DNA from: Thioclava dalianensis
GTDB taxonomy: Bacteria; Pseudomonadota; Alphaproteobacteria; Rhodobacterales; Rhodobacteraceae
Reading direction: 5' to 3'
Assembly (NCBI RefSeq): GCF_000715505.1
Contig: NZ_JHEH01000002.1
Span: 203,312 to 267,311, forward strand
Length of the DNA stretch: 64,000 bases
Below the pieces are notes generated by a model. The model was not told the DNA's origin and ran no database searches. It saw nothing but the letters and a program-made list of their open reading frames with translations. Below, piece after piece: positions 42,692 to 55,142 of the stretch (position 1 is the first letter of the stretch; each line of letters opens with the position of its first letter). The position numbers and the translations under genes were made by a program.

Positions 42692-43293
42692 GCGTTCCAC
42701 TCCTGAAGACGGGCGACGTAGCGCGCCAGCGTGTCTATCTCGAGATTGATCCGATCACCGACTTTCGCCCGCCCCCAATTGGTGACCTGCTTGGTATGCG
42801 GAATAATGTTGACGCCGAACGTGTCGCCCTCAACTTCGTTGACCGTCAGCGAGGTGCCGTTGAGCGTGATCGAGCCTTTCGGCGCGATGAACTTCTCCAG
42901 ACCCGACGGGGCGCGAAAGGTAAAGCGGGTGCTGTCGCCCTCATCGGTCATCGCGACAATCTCGGCCACGCCATCGACATGGCCCGAGACGATATGCCCG
43001 CCCAGCTCATCGCCGACCTTCAGCGCACGCTCCAGATTGATGGAATGGCCCAGCTCCCAGCTGTTGCGCCCGATATTGGTCTTCTCGACGCTCTCCGCCG
43101 AGATCTCGACGTCGAACCAATTGCGCGGTGAGGTGCCGGTTGCGATCACCGTCAGGCAGCAGCCGTCACAGGCGATGGACGCGCCGATCTCGATGCCATC
43201 CACATCGTATTCGGTCGCGATCCGCGCACGCAGATCGCCGCGCTGCTCCAGCTCCAAAATCTCTCCAATATCGGTGACGATCCCGGTGAACAT
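42688..43293 (-). CDS. ribE: Riboflavin synthase, alpha subunit
   Basis: A 201-residue enzyme that dismutates two lumazine molecules to riboflavin. The duplicated lumazine-binding repeats begin MFTGIVTDIGEI and LGGHIVSGHVDGVA, and GASIACDGCCLTV and GSITLNGTSLTV are their second halves. Divergent from the capsule gene kpsS. The 210 bp upstream contain no FMN riboswitch pattern. Confidence 0.95.
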   Translation of the reverse strand: MFTGIVTDIGEILELEQRGDLRARIATEYDVDGIEIGASIACDGCCLTVIATGTSPRNWFDVEISAESVEKTNIGRNSWELGHSINLERALKVGDELGGHIVSGHVDGVAEIVAMTDEGDSTRFTFRAPSGLEKFIAPKGSITLNGTSLTVNEVEGDTFGVNIIPHTKQVTNWGRAKVGDRINLEIDTLARYVARLQEWNA

Positions 43294-43503
43294 CGCTCTT
43301 TTCCTCTCAGATTGCGGTCCTCACCTAGCCCGCACAGATCGAAGCTGCAAGGTTATGCGCGCACAAGCCCCCTGCACCGCTTAACAGTTTGGTCGCACCT
43401 GCGCCCTATTATTGCCGCAAGATTGCGGGAAAATCCTTCTCAACCCGTGACTTCGTGGACAAATTGCGCGATCACCAAAGCGCGTCCAAGGAACCGACCC
43501 GCA

Positions 43504-44790
43504 ATGACTGCCGCGACCCAAAACACCTTCTTGCTGCTTCAGGGACCGCATGGCCCCTTCTTCCACCAATTGGGGAAGATCCTGCGCAAGGCAGGCAGCA
43601 CGGTCTGGCGCGTCAGTTTTAACAAGGGCGATGAGAATTTCTGGTTCGATCCCGCCTCGCTGATCCGCTACCAAGGCCGCCCCGAGGAGTGGCCCGCGCG
43701 GGTTGAGGCGCTGATCCACGAAAAGGCCATCACCGATCTGGTGGTCTATGGCGACACCCGCCCGATCCATGCGCAGGCCATCGCGGCTGCGCGCGCGGCG
43801 GGGCTTCGGGTGCATGTCTTCGAAGAGGGCTACTTGCGCCCATATTGGGTCAGCTATGAACGCAACGGCTCGAACGGCTACTCACGGCTGATGGATATGA
43901 GCGTGGCGCAGATGCGCGAAGCACTGGCGCGCCTTGAGATCGAGCATCCCGACGCCCCCTCGCGCTGGGGCGATACGCGCCATCACATCTTCTATGGCGC
44001 GCTTTACCATTTCTTCGTGCTGACCCGAAACCGCCCCTATCGCAAGATGCAGACCCATCGGGCGATCTCGGTTTTCGCCGAGTTCCGCCTGTGGCTCAAT
44101 CGGCTGCTGCTGCTGCCGATGCATATGATGGAGCGCAAGATCGCGACGGCGCGGGTCAAATATAGCGGCTTTCCCTATCACCTCGTGCTGCTTCAACTGG
44201 AGCATGACGCGAGCTTTCGCATGCATTCGGAGTTCAAAAGCCAGACCGATTTCATCGATACGGTCATGGCGGGCTTTTCCAAAGGCGCGCCCACGCATCA
44301 TCACCTCGTGTTCAAGGCCCATCCGCTGGAGGACGGGCGCGCGCCTATCCGCAAGGCGATCCGCGATGCCGCCGACCGCCACGGGCTGCGCGAACGGGTT
44401 CATTTCGTACGCGGCGGCAAGCTGGCAGAGCTGCTCTCGCAGGCGCGCTCTGCGGTGACGGTGAACTCGACATCTGCGCAACAGGCCTTGTGGCGCGGCC
44501 TGCCGGTGAAGTGTTTTGGCCGGGCGGTTTTTGCAAAGCCCGAGTTCACGTCAAGCCAAGAGATCACCGATTTCTTCCAGGCACCGAACCGCCCCGACGC
44601 CCGCGCCTATCGGGAGTACCGCCACTTCCTGCTCGAAACCAGTCAGGTTCCCGGCGGTTTTTATTCGGCGCGCGGGAGGCGGGCACTGCTGCGTCAGGTC
44701 ATCGACATGATGCTTGCACTCGAAGATCCCTATGACGCGCTCATTTCAGGCAAAGCGGCACCGCGGCAACAGTTGCGGGTCGTCAAATAG
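43504..44790 (+). CDS. kpsS: Capsule polysaccharide protein KpsS-like (Kdo transferase)
   Basis: A 428-residue Capsule_synth-family protein. FLLLQGPHGPFFHQLGKIL, VYGDTRPIHAQAI, HVFEEGYLRPYWVSYE, HLVFKAHPLEDG and the C-terminal GLPVKCFG are the KpsS pattern. Family knowledge: KpsS adds the first beta-Kdo to lyso-phosphatidylglycerol, starting the lipid linker of group 2-type capsules. ATG 43504 is used; the in-frame ORF extends upstream into non-conserved sequence. Followed after 82 bp by the export lipoprotein and kpsC. Confidence 0.88.
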   Translation: MTAATQNTFLLLQGPHGPFFHQLGKILRKAGSTVWRVSFNKGDENFWFDPASLIRYQGRPEEWPARVEALIHEKAITDLVVYGDTRPIHAQAIAAARAAGLRVHVFEEGYLRPYWVSYERNGSNGYSRLMDMSVAQMREALARLEIEHPDAPSRWGDTRHHIFYGALYHFFVLTRNRPYRKMQTHRAISVFAEFRLWLNRLLLLPMHMMERKIATARVKYSGFPYHLVLLQLEHDASFRMHSEFKSQTDFIDTVMAGFSKGAPTHHHLVFKAHPLEDGRAPIRKAIRDAADRHGLRERVHFVRGGKLAELLSQARSAVTVNSTSAQQALWRGLPVKCFGRAVFAKPEFTSSQEITDFFQAPNRPDARAYREYRHFLLETSQVPGGFYSARGRRALLRQVIDMMLALEDPYDALISGKAAPRQQLRVVK

Positions 44791-44872
44791 TTTATCTGGT
44801 TTTCTTTCAAAGATTTGAGTAGGCTTTATCGCAAAACAACAAGGCAGCATCCCGAAACGAGGAGCTCGAGCA

Positions 44873-46000
44873 GTGACAGGTACTTTGAACCGCAGGGCCG
44901 TTTTGACGGGCCTATCGGCGACGCTATTGACCGCTTCTTGCGGTTTGCCGCGTTCCGGCCCCAATAAACGGCAAATCTATTCCGGTTCCGTTTTGCGCCA
45001 TGGCGACGCATTCGTCGTCAAGGTCAATGATTTCGTAACCCGCGAAACCGCAGTGCAACCGGCATTGGGTTTCACCAGCCAATTCATCAATGCCGGACCG
45101 ATCGGCTCGGACACGATCCGCGCAGGCGACACGCTGAGCCTGACGATCTGGGAGAACGTCGATGACGGGCTTCTCGCCAATAAAGGCGCCAACGCGACCC
45201 AGCTTCAGCAGGTGCAGGTCGACGGATCGGGCTATATTTTCGTGCCCTATGCCGGTCGCATCAAGGCCGCTGGCAACACACCCGACGGGCTGCGCCGCAT
45301 CATCACCGCCAAGCTCGACACCCAGACCCCCGATCCGCAGGTGCTCGTCACCCGGACGGCAGGCGATGGCGCCACCGTCTCGGTCATGGGCGCGATCAAT
45401 GGTCAGGGCGTGTACCCGATCGAACGGCCCACCCGCACGCTGTCTGCAATGATCGCCCGCGCAGGCGGCGTCTCGATCAAGCCCGAAGTAGCGCGCATCA
45501 CCGTCAAACGCGGCAAGATGGCGGAATCGATCTGGCTCAAGGATCTCTACGACAATCCGCAGATGGATATCGCGCTGCGCGCCAATGACGTGATCCTTGT
45601 CGAACAAGATCAGCGCGCCTTCACAGCGCTTGGTGCCACCGGCAGTCAGGCACGCGTGCCCTTCGAAACCCAGACGCTCTCGGCGCTCGACGCCATCGCG
45701 ACCGTCGGCGGGCTGCAAACCAACCTCGCCGATCCAACGGGTGTGTTCGTGCTGCGCAATGAGCCCGCCGCAATCGCCAACAAGGTGCTTGGACGCACGG
45801 ATCTGGTGGGCGATCAGCGCATGATCTACGTGCTGGATCTGACCGAGCCGAACGGCATGTTCATGGCCCGCGATTTCGTGATCCGCGACGGCGATACGGT
45901 CTATGTCACAGAGGCGCCCTTCGTGCAATGGCAAAAGACGCTCTCGGCGATCACCTCTCCGCTTGGCACGGCGGCGACGATCAACAACCTCGCCAATTGA
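44873..46000 (+). CDS. Polysaccharide export lipoprotein (Wza/KpsD-type OPX)
   Basis: A 375-residue outer-membrane export protein. It begins at GTG 44873 with GAGGAG upstream. The lipobox LLTASC puts lipid Cys at residue 23. A Poly_export domain (IRAGDTLSLTIWE, GSGYIFVPYAGRIKAAGNT) and SLBB repeats (VSVMGAINGQGVYPIER, TLSAMIARAGG) follow. It should form the periplasmic/outer-membrane channel for capsule secretion. The stop overlaps the kpsC start by one base (TGATG). Confidence 0.88.
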   Translation: MTGTLNRRAVLTGLSATLLTASCGLPRSGPNKRQIYSGSVLRHGDAFVVKVNDFVTRETAVQPALGFTSQFINAGPIGSDTIRAGDTLSLTIWENVDDGLLANKGANATQLQQVQVDGSGYIFVPYAGRIKAAGNTPDGLRRIITAKLDTQTPDPQVLVTRTAGDGATVSVMGAINGQGVYPIERPTRTLSAMIARAGGVSIKPEVARITVKRGKMAESIWLKDLYDNPQMDIALRANDVILVEQDQRAFTALGATGSQARVPFETQTLSALDAIATVGGLQTNLADPTGVFVLRNEPAAIANKVLGRTDLVGDQRMIYVLDLTEPNGMFMARDFVIRDGDTVYVTEAPFVQWQKTLSAITSPLGTAATINNLAN

Positions 46001-48015
46001 TGACGCAGCGAGACGACAACATGGCCGCCGGGAATACGTCCCGGCGGCTTTTCTATTACAATGCGGGCATGCTGCGCCAAAGACGGCTGCGCGCCATCTT
46101 GCATGCGGCGGACTATCAGCTGCGGCTGGGTCTTCCCGGCCCTGAAGACGCCGTGGCCGTCTGGGGCCGCTCGCCCTATGCCGCGCGTGGCGAGGCGATC
46201 GCGGCGCGGCGCGGGAGCGGGCTGATCCGGCTGGAAGACGCTTTCCTGCGCTCGGTACACCCCGGACGGATGGGCAGCGCGCCGCTTGGGATCTTGATCG
46301 ACCCCGAAGGCGTGCATTTCGACAGCGCCACCCCGTCACGCATCGAGCGCATGCTGGCTCGCGAGCCGCTGGACGATGGTGCGGTTTTACAGCGCGCCCG
46401 TGATGGAATTGCCCGACTTCGCGCTCTGAACTTGTCGAAATACAACAATTTCGACCCGACGCTTGCCGCGCCACCGCCCGGCTATGTGCTGGTCATCGAC
46501 CAGACAAAGGGCGATGCGTCCGTCACCCATGGCGGTGGCTCGGTTGCGATGTTTCGCGAAATGCTGGCGGTTGCACGCATCGAAAACCCCGGCGCGCCCA
46601 TCGTCATAAAGAGCCATCCCGAGACGCGGGCCGGTCTGCGCGCCGGGCACTATGATGCGCAAAGCGGCGATGCCAACACCACGCTTTGTGACGCCCCAAT
46701 CTCGCCCTGGGCGCTGCTGGAGGGCGCAATCGCGGTCTATACCGTGTCCTCCCAGATGGGCTATGAGGCGATCCTCGCAGGCCACAAGCCCCGCGTCTTC
46801 GGCCAGCCATTCTACGCAGGCTGGGGCCTGACGCAGGACGAAAACCCGGTCGCCCGACGCACCCGCAGCCTGACCCGGGCGCAGATCTTCGCCGTATCGC
46901 ATATCCTCGCGCCAAGCTGGTACGACCCCTGCCGCAAACGGCTCTGCAGCTTTGAAGAGGCCGTCGACCAGCTTGATGCCGAGGTCCGCGCTTGGCGAGA
47001 GGATCGTCAGGGCTATGTCATGGGCGGCATGTCGCTGTGGAAACGCCCGCATCTGCGCCGTTTTTTCGGCCAGCACGGACCGGTGCGCTTTTCCGGCACC
47101 CCGGACCCGAAACGCCCCTATCTGTGCTGGGCCACGCGCCTGCCGAAGGTTCACGCTGCCTCCGCGATCCGGCTGGAAGACGGCTTTCTGCGCTCGCGCG
47201 GGTTGGGGGCGGATCTGATCCCGCCGCTCTCTTTGATCCGCGATCCTGTAGGGATCTACTATGACCCGACCCAGCCCTCCAAACTTGAGCCCCTGATCGC
47301 GCAAGAGCTGCCAGCGGGCGGTCGTCTGCGTGCCGCCCGGCTGATCAGCCAAATCCGCGCCGCCCACTTGTCGAAATACAACCTTGGCGGTGCGACGCCC
47401 GAACTTCCGCCCGGCTACCGTATTCTCGTTCCAGGTCAGGTCGAGGATGACGCCTCGATCCGGCTCGGGGCCGGCGAGATTTGCACGAATGCGATGTTGC
47501 TTGCCAAGGTTCGCGCCGAAAACCCCGATGCGGTTATCCTTTTCAAACCACATCCCGATGTCGAGGCCGGGCTGCGTCCGGGCCGATTGGCAGAGAGCGA
47601 GGCGCTGCGATACGCGGATGCCGTCTTGCACAAATCCGATCCGATCGCCCTGATCGAGGCGGTGGACGAAGTCTGGACCATGACATCGACCCTCGGTTTT
47701 GAGGCGCTGTTGCGCGGCATCCCTGTCACCACCACGGGCGCGCCATTCTATGCGGGCTGGGGGCTGACCCACGATCTTGGCGCCGTGCCGGAGCGTCGGC
47801 AGACCCGCATTGATCTGGAGCGGCTCGTCCATGCCACGCTGATCGCCTATCCGCGCTACCATGACCCGGTGAGCGGCCTGCCCTGTCCGGTGGAGGTGGC
47901 GCTGGCGCGGCTGACCGACAGCCCCGCTCCCCGCCCGGGACCGTTCAACCGAACGCTTGCGAAATGTCAGGGGGCTCTCGCCTCTTACGCGTGGATCTGG
48001 CGCCGCCAGCGGTGA
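46000..48015 (+). CDS. kpsC: Capsule polysaccharide protein KpsC-like (duplicated Kdo transferase)
   Basis: A 671-residue protein with two tandem Capsule_synth domains (about residues 30-310 and 340-640). Each repeat has the same landmarks: SGLIRLEDAFLRSV/SAIRLEDGFLRSRG, LSKYN, GYVLVIDQTKGDASV/GYRILVPGQVEDDAS, ENP...IKSHPE/FKPHPD, and FYAGWGLT. KpsC alternates Kdo additions to build the poly-Kdo linker on the capsule lipid. ATG 46000 overlaps the preceding stop. Its last 31 bp overlap the convergent ribD gene. Confidence 0.9.
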   Translation: MTQRDDNMAAGNTSRRLFYYNAGMLRQRRLRAILHAADYQLRLGLPGPEDAVAVWGRSPYAARGEAIAARRGSGLIRLEDAFLRSVHPGRMGSAPLGILIDPEGVHFDSATPSRIERMLAREPLDDGAVLQRARDGIARLRALNLSKYNNFDPTLAAPPPGYVLVIDQTKGDASVTHGGGSVAMFREMLAVARIENPGAPIVIKSHPETRAGLRAGHYDAQSGDANTTLCDAPISPWALLEGAIAVYTVSSQMGYEAILAGHKPRVFGQPFYAGWGLTQDENPVARRTRSLTRAQIFAVSHILAPSWYDPCRKRLCSFEEAVDQLDAEVRAWREDRQGYVMGGMSLWKRPHLRRFFGQHGPVRFSGTPDPKRPYLCWATRLPKVHAASAIRLEDGFLRSRGLGADLIPPLSLIRDPVGIYYDPTQPSKLEPLIAQELPAGGRLRAARLISQIRAAHLSKYNLGGATPELPPGYRILVPGQVEDDASIRLGAGEICTNAMLLAKVRAENPDAVILFKPHPDVEAGLRPGRLAESEALRYADAVLHKSDPIALIEAVDEVWTMTSTLGFEALLRGIPVTTTGAPFYAGWGLTHDLGAVPERRQTRIDLERLVHATLIAYPRYHDPVSGLPCPVEVALARLTDSPAPRPGPFNRTLAKCQGALASYAWIWRRQR

Positions 48016-49085
48016 AACAGATCGCCGCCGATGACGCGGCTCTCGATCAGATCGAAGCGCGGCGCGTCCGAAAGGTGGGCGAGCTGCAGCGCCCCCAGAC
48101 CCGGCCGCCCCTCAGAGCCCAGCCCGACCCCGGCAGTAAAGCCGATCAGCTCATCGACAAGCCCCGCACGCAGCAGCCCGGCACCAAAGGCCCCACCACC
48201 TTCGCAGAACACGCGGGTGAGACCGCGCGCGCCCAGCTCCGCCATCGCAGCGCGCAGATCAAGCTGGCCATCGCTGAGCGGCACGCCAATCACTTCGGCA
48301 CCCTGCCCCGCCCAGTAGCTCCGCGCCTCCTCGGGCGCGTCCGGCCCATGCAGCAGCCAAAGCGGTGCCTGTCCAAGCGAGCCTGCAAGCCTGCCGCGCG
48401 GAAGATCGAGGCCTTGCGAGGCCACGACGCGCAGCGGCTGATGCAGCGGGGTGAAGCTGCGCACCGTGAGCAGCGGATCGTCGGCGCGCGCCGTGCCGCC
48501 GCCCACCATCACCGCGTCGAACCGCGCGCGCAACGCATGCACATGGGCGCGCGCCTGCGGCCCGGAAATCCATTGGCTCTCACCGCTTGCCGTGGCGATA
48601 CGCCCATCAAAACTGGTGGCCAATTTCAACGAAATCCACGGACGACCCGAGGTGATCCGGGTCAGGAACCCGGCCTGAAGCGCACGTGCCTCGGACTCCA
48701 TCACGCCTACGCTCACCGCGATCCCGGCGTCCCGCAACATCTGATGCCCACCGCCGTGCACCCTCGGATCGGGATCTTCCATCGCACTGACAACACGCGC
48801 CACGCCCGCCGCGATCAGAGCGCTCGCGCAAGGGGGCGTCTTGCCGTAATGCGCGCAGGGTTCCAGCGTGACATATGCGGTGGCGCCGCGCGCCTCATCG
48901 CCTGCCTGTTGCAAGGCACGCACCTCGGCATGCGGCCGCCCGCCGGGCTGCGTCCATCCGCGCCCGACGATCCGACCCTCGCGCACAAGGACGCAGCCGA
49001 CCGCCGGGTTGGGCCAGACAGAACCAAGCCCCCGCCCGGCCAGAGCGAGGGCGAGTTGCATGAAACGCCGGTCCGTCGGGGTCAC
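47985..49085 (-). CDS. ribD: Riboflavin biosynthesis bifunctional deaminase/reductase
   Basis: A 366-residue enzyme for the second and third steps of riboflavin synthesis. The deaminase domain has the zinc motif HAEVRAL and [12 protein letters not shown]; the reductase domain begins near residue 145 ([18 protein letters not shown]) and has [13 protein letters not shown] near its end. Start overlaps the nrdR stop by ATGA (49082-49085). It is cut off from ribE by three opposite-strand capsule genes. Confidence 0.95.
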   Translation of the reverse strand: MTPTDRRFMQLALALAGRGLGSVWPNPAVGCVLVREGRIVGRGWTQPGGRPHAEVRALQQAGDEARGATAYVTLEPCAHYGKTPPCASALIAAGVARVVSAMEDPDPRVHGGGHQMLRDAGIAVSVGVMESEARALQAGFLTRITSGRPWISLKLATSFDGRIATASGESQWISGPQARAHVHALRARFDAVMVGGGTARADDPLLTVRSFTPLHQPLRVVASQGLDLPRGRLAGSLGQAPLWLLHGPDAPEEARSYWAGQGAEVIGVPLSDGQLDLRAAMAELGARGLTRVFCEGGGAFGAGLLRAGLVDELIGFTAGVGLGSEGRPGLGALQLAHLSDAPRFDLIESRVIGGDLFHRWRRQIHA

Positions 49086-49552
49086 TCAGCCTCGCCGCCG
49101 ATCGGAGGACGCAGCTCGGAGACGAATTTGTCGAAATCGTCTGCTTCCTGGAAGTTCTTGTAAACGCTTGCAAAACGGACATAGCCAACGGTGTCGATCC
49201 GGGCCAGCGTCTCCATCACGATCTCGCCGATGATCTTGGAGGAGATATCCGTCTCACCCATGCTTTCGAGGCGCCGCACGATACCGGAGATCATCTGATC
49301 GATCCGCTCGGGCTCCACGGGACGTTTTTGCATCGCAATGCGGATTGAGCGCTCCAGCTTATCGCGGTCGAAATCCTCGCGCTTGCCAGAGGTCTTAATC
49401 ACCACGAGATCGCGCAGCTGGACGCGCTCATAGGTGGTGAACCTGCCACCACAGGCGGGGCAGAACCGGCGCCGCCGGATCGCGACATGGTCTTCGGCAG
49501 GACGCGAGTCCTTAACCTGAGTATCGACATTTCCACAAAATGGGCAGCGCAT
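49082..49552 (-). CDS. nrdR: Transcriptional repressor NrdR
   Basis: A 156-residue zinc-finger/ATP-cone repressor of ribonucleotide reductase genes. The zinc ribbon is MRCPFCG ... [14 protein letters not shown]; the ATP-cone starts [24 protein letters not shown] 49552 is the standard NrdR start and the ORF extension upstream is discarded. First gene before ribD, the order common in bacteria. Confidence 0.95.
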   Translation of the reverse strand: MRCPFCGNVDTQVKDSRPAEDHVAIRRRRFCPACGGRFTTYERVQLRDLVVIKTSGKREDFDRDKLERSIRIAMQKRPVEPERIDQMISGIVRRLESMGETDISSKIIGEIVMETLARIDTVGYVRFASVYKNFQEADDFDKFVSELRPPIGGEAE

Positions 49553-49694
49553 TGCGTCTCCCTCGTCCCTTGTCCCGCCTCTATCAGGGGTCTTCACGCC
49601 CCGGTTATCCACAAGACCTTAGCCCGTCGCGGAAGATTTGGGTAGAATAAATGTCGATGCGCTAGATATGGCGTCGCGCTGTGGCGCGTGGGAC

Positions 49695-50111
49695 TCAGCG
49701 CAGGAGTGCCACGACCTCGCGGTGATGCGGCCGGGCGCGATGTTCGAAAAGGTAAACTCCTTGCCACGTACCCAGCTGCATCCGCCCGGAAATGACGGGA
49801 ATCTGCAAGCTGGTTGGCAGAAGCGCCGCCTTGATATGGGCCGGCATATCGTCCGGGCCCTCATAGGTATGCGTCAGATAGGCCATGCTCGGATCGGTGC
49901 TGGGCGGCACGAGTCGATGGAAATAGCCCGTCAAATCGGTGCGCACTTCGGGATCGGCATTCTCTTGGATCAGCAGACTGGCCGAGGTGTGGCGGATCAT
50001 CAGCGTGAGCAGCGCCTCATCGGGCGCGCACTCCGCGACCCAAGCGGCAATCTCACGGGTGAACTCGTAGAGCCCCGGGCCGCGCGTTGCGATCTCGAAG
50101 GTCGAATGCAT
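49695..50111 (-). CDS. YjbQ/UPF0047 family protein (secondary thiamine-phosphate synthase-like)
   Basis: A 138-residue protein. LLTLMIRHTSASLLIQENADPEVRTDL and the HTYEGPDDMPAHIKAALL and GTWQGVYLFEHRARPHHR segments are the family's conserved blocks, with clustered His residues that may bind metal. E. coli YjbQ shows weak thiamine-phosphate synthase activity; the physiological role is uncertain. Its start overlaps the stop of the lipoprotein gene (TGATG). Confidence 0.9.
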   Translation of the reverse strand: MHSTFEIATRGPGLYEFTREIAAWVAECAPDEALLTLMIRHTSASLLIQENADPEVRTDLTGYFHRLVPPSTDPSMAYLTHTYEGPDDMPAHIKAALLPTSLQIPVISGRMQLGTWQGVYLFEHRARPHHREVVALLR

Positions 50112-50431
50112 CAGGATCTAGGCGCGGGCCGCGCCTGCGCACGGTCGGTGGCAAGGATCGCGAGGCATTCGGGATTCACATCCATCGTCTTGCGCTCTTT
50201 CGCCCAAAGCGCATCCGCTGCGGCCCCATCCAGCCCCTTCGTCACCATCGCCTCGGGGGCATCACTGCCGTCGCCTACGCCAGAGACGACCGTGAAACGA
50301 CCATCGGGCTGATCCTGAACGTAGAGAAAGCAGGTCCCCGCCTGATCCATGCGCGGTGCGCCCGCGGGAGATGCACCATCCATCTGGCAGGCGGCAAGAG
50401 CGAAGGGCGCGAGGAGGAAGAGGCGGGTCAT
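50111..50431 (-). CDS. Small putative lipoprotein of unknown function
   Basis: A 106-residue protein with signal peptide MTRLFLLAPFALAAC; the lipobox LAAC puts the lipidated Cys at residue 15. The mature part contains GTCFLYVQDQPDGRFTVVSG and DVNPECLAILA with two further Cys that could form a disulfide. No family recognised. ATG 50431 is preferred over an upstream in-frame start at 50482 because it gives the signal peptide its natural beginning. Confidence 0.65.
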   Translation of the reverse strand: MTRLFLLAPFALAACQMDGASPAGAPRMDQAGTCFLYVQDQPDGRFTVVSGVGDGSDAPEAMVTKGLDGAAADALWAKERKTMDVNPECLAILATDRAQARPAPRS

Positions 50432-50594
50432 GGCGAGGCTCCGAGACTGGCGTTTTTCAAACGCTATCAGGCGCTTTCGCATGTGGAAAGTGAGGAAGGG
50501 GGCGCCGCCCCCTCTTCGGCTACGCCGAATTCACCCCCGAGGTATTTGGGCCAAGATGAAGGGGCTGATCACTTGACGGCCAGCCTTAATTACA

Positions 50595-50627
50595 CCGGGC
50601 AGAGCACGCTAAGTGCGCCCTGCCCGG
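50595..50627 (-). terminator. Probable rpoD terminator
   Basis: CCGGGCAG and CTGCCCGG (8 bp) enclose an inner GCAC/GTGC pairing. The stem begins 19 nt after the rpoD stop on the minus strand and is followed by TGTAATTAAGG, only a weak T-rich tail. Confidence 0.55.
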
Positions 50628-50646
50628 GGATCAAAGCGGTCGAGAT

Positions 50647-52650
<2,004 letters not shown>

Positions 52651-52832
52651 TTGGGCTCCTCGGTCAGGGCTTGGTGCACTCAAGCTATGACGAAAGCGAA
52701 TCATATTCAGACTGTTTAGCGAATCGTTGCGGCGAATCACAGAGGCGCGAGGCGCGCGGACGCAAAGTTGATGCGCAATGTGACTCCAACGATTCGGTTT
52801 CAGGCGGCCAGGAGGTGCAAAGCCCTGCCCGC

Positions 52833-54797
52833 TCAGTGTTTCTTGCGCCAGATCTCTCCATCAATCATGGCCTGAAGGCGCGCGGAAAGGGCGGCGCGGT
52901 CCTCTCCTGTATCGCTGTTATCCTCCAGCTTCGAATTCTCTGCCTTGTGACGCAATGAGGCGGCCTGCGCCAGTCGCCAGGTCACGCCCTCATCTGCCAG
53001 CCCCTCCAAGTCCTCCACAGCATCCGCGATTTCTTCGCGCATTGCGCGCACAGCTGCCAGTTTGGCGAATTCTTCCGCAAGGCACATCTGGGCGAGCTCT
53101 GTATCGTCACGTTTCACGATCGGGGGCGCAGATCGCAGGTGGGGCAGTGCCAACAGCTTTTCAAGGTCTGCCCCGGCCAGCGCTTGCAGTTTTTCTTCAA
53201 TGACATCGGCGGGCGCGGCCGCATGGGCGAGCATCAGGTGACGCAGCCGGTCATGGAGCGCGTCGCGCAGCGCGATCTGCTCGAGCTGTGCTTCGAACTG
53301 CGCAATTAGCGCGGGATGGCGTGCGCAGATGCCAAGGATCATCGCCTCGCGCAGCGTCTCGGAGACATCATCGCCCGCCGCCGCCAGCAAGGTGGCGCGG
53401 GTCTCGGGCAGCGCATTGGGCGACACGAAGCGCCGCTTGCCCGCGCCGCGCGCGCCCGGCACGAAGTCAGAGCGCCGATTGCCCGCAGGCCCGCCCTGCG
53501 CCCCGCCCCGAGAGGCGCCGAACAATTCCCAGCGCAGACGTTTGATCTCTTCGCCGTAATGGGCGCGGATCGAGGGGTCTTCGATCCGCTTGATCGCGGC
53601 GCGCAGGCTTTTGTCGAGCGCGGCGCGGCGTTCGGGGCTGTCAAAGACCTTACCCTCGATCTCGCGCTGCCAAAGGAGCGACACCATCGGCTTGGCCTCG
53701 GCCAGAACGCGCGCCATCGCCTCGACGCCCTGCGCCTTGATGAGATCGTCGGGATCGAGCCCCGGTGGCATCACCGCAAATCGCAGCGCCTTGCCCGCCT
53801 CCAATAGCGGCAGCGCCAGATCGATCACGCGCAGGGCCGCGCGCATGCCCGCCGTATCCCCATCGAGCGCGATGATCGGCTCGTCATGGATTCGCCAGAG
53901 CAGGCGCAGCTGGTCTTCCGTGACGGCAGTTCCAAGCGGCGCCACAGCCCCGCCAAAGCCTGCCTCAACCATCGCGATCACGTCCATATAGCCTTCGCAG
54001 ACGACCAGCGCGGCGGATTTGCCGCAGGCCTCGCGAGCGGGGCCGTGGTTGTAAAGCGAACGCCCCTTGTCGAACAAAGCGGTCTCGGGGCCGTTGAGGT
54101 ATTTGGCGCGCGCATTGGGATCCATCGCGCGTCCGCCCAAGCTGATCGCACGCCCCCGACCGTCACGGATCGGAAAGATGATGCGCCCGCGAAACCGGTC
54201 ATAGGGGGCGCCGCCATCGTCTGGCTTGGCACAGAGCCCCGCCTCGACGATCAACTCGGGCGAAAACCCCTTGGCGGTCAGGGCCTGCAATAGCCCCTGC
54301 CGCTGATCGGGAGCAAAGCCGATCTCAAAGCGCTTTTGCGCCTCCGCCCCAAGCTTGCGCCCGGCAAGATAATCGCGCGCGCCCTGCCCTGCCGCCGTGG
54401 ACAGCATCAGCCGGTAATGCTGGACGGCGGCCTCCATGACCTCGGCAAGCTGGGCGCGGTGATCGGATTTCTCCTGCGCGCGCGGATCGCGGGCAGGCAT
54501 CGAGAGGCCAGCCTCGCGGGCGAGGATCTCCACGGCCTCCATGAAGCCCACATTCTCGGTCTCGCGCACGAAAGACAGCGCGTCGCCCTTCGCGTGGCAC
54601 CCGAAGCAATAGTAGTACCCCTTGCGGTCATCGACGTGGAACGAGGCCGATTTTTCCTGATGGAACGGGCATGGCGCCCACATGTCGCCCTTGCCCTGAT
54701 TGGACTTGCGCATATCCCATATGACCTTGCGGCCCACGACCTGAACAATCGAGGTGCGCGTGCGCAATTCGTCAAGAAATCCGGGTGGCAGGCTCAT
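52833..54797 (-). CDS. dnaG: DNA primase
   Basis: A 654-residue primase that lays RNA primers for replication. The N-terminal CHC2 zinc finger is [25 protein letters not shown] (Cys, His, Cys, Cys). The Toprim domain shows [12 protein letters not shown] with the catalytic Glu and ALDGDTAG with the Asp pair. The C-terminal helicase-binding part is helical and less conserved. Start ATG 54797 gives the family N-terminus [21 protein letters not shown]; the longer ORF is unsupported. Confidence 0.96.
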   Translation of the reverse strand: MSLPPGFLDELRTRTSIVQVVGRKVIWDMRKSNQGKGDMWAPCPFHQEKSASFHVDDRKGYYYCFGCHAKGDALSFVRETENVGFMEAVEILAREAGLSMPARDPRAQEKSDHRAQLAEVMEAAVQHYRLMLSTAAGQGARDYLAGRKLGAEAQKRFEIGFAPDQRQGLLQALTAKGFSPELIVEAGLCAKPDDGGAPYDRFRGRIIFPIRDGRGRAISLGGRAMDPNARAKYLNGPETALFDKGRSLYNHGPAREACGKSAALVVCEGYMDVIAMVEAGFGGAVAPLGTAVTEDQLRLLWRIHDEPIIALDGDTAGMRAALRVIDLALPLLEAGKALRFAVMPPGLDPDDLIKAQGVEAMARVLAEAKPMVSLLWQREIEGKVFDSPERRAALDKSLRAAIKRIEDPSIRAHYGEEIKRLRWELFGASRGGAQGGPAGNRRSDFVPGARGAGKRRFVSPNALPETRATLLAAAGDDVSETLREAMILGICARHPALIAQFEAQLEQIALRDALHDRLRHLMLAHAAAPADVIEEKLQALAGADLEKLLALPHLRSAPPIVKRDDTELAQMCLAEEFAKLAAVRAMREEIADAVEDLEGLADEGVTWRLAQAASLRHKAENSKLEDNSDTGEDRAALSARLQAMIDGEIWRKKH

Positions 54798-55142
54798 GCC
54801 CCCTATATTGGCCCGGAGCGTTGCGGAGTCGAGAGGGCAGATGCGATTTCGCAGCCTTTCGATGGCGCGCGAGAAATGCTGACTGAGCGAGATTGCCGCC
54901 CATCCGCCCCCGGGCCCTGCGCCATAGGGCATCGCGACCGCTGCGCGATCAAACTGCGCCGTGATGCACCCGACGGGCGCCTATCCGTCCGCCGCATTGC
55001 CCGCGCAATGTGCAGGAATCGCTACAGCTTTGCCCCATCGCCGCCTTATTTCGGCCCCAAGCGTTATGCACTTATCGCAAGTGAAGAAATCTCTCTTGTG
55101 ACGAGTCCGGTCATCGGGCCCGCCCGCAGGGAAGGAGTAGCG
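54798..55142. other. Gene-free divergent region between dnaG and the Tad-like genes
   Basis: A 345-bp interval with no ORF that resembles a protein. It must contain the divergent promoters of dnaG and of the TadG-like gene; a GGAAGGAG ribosome site stands directly before the latter at 55130-55137. I see no strong repeat or RNA fold. Confidence 0.5.

Noticed and set aside
43294..43503. FMN riboswitch before ribE
   Set aside because: The conserved FMN-element blocks are absent from the region on either strand.
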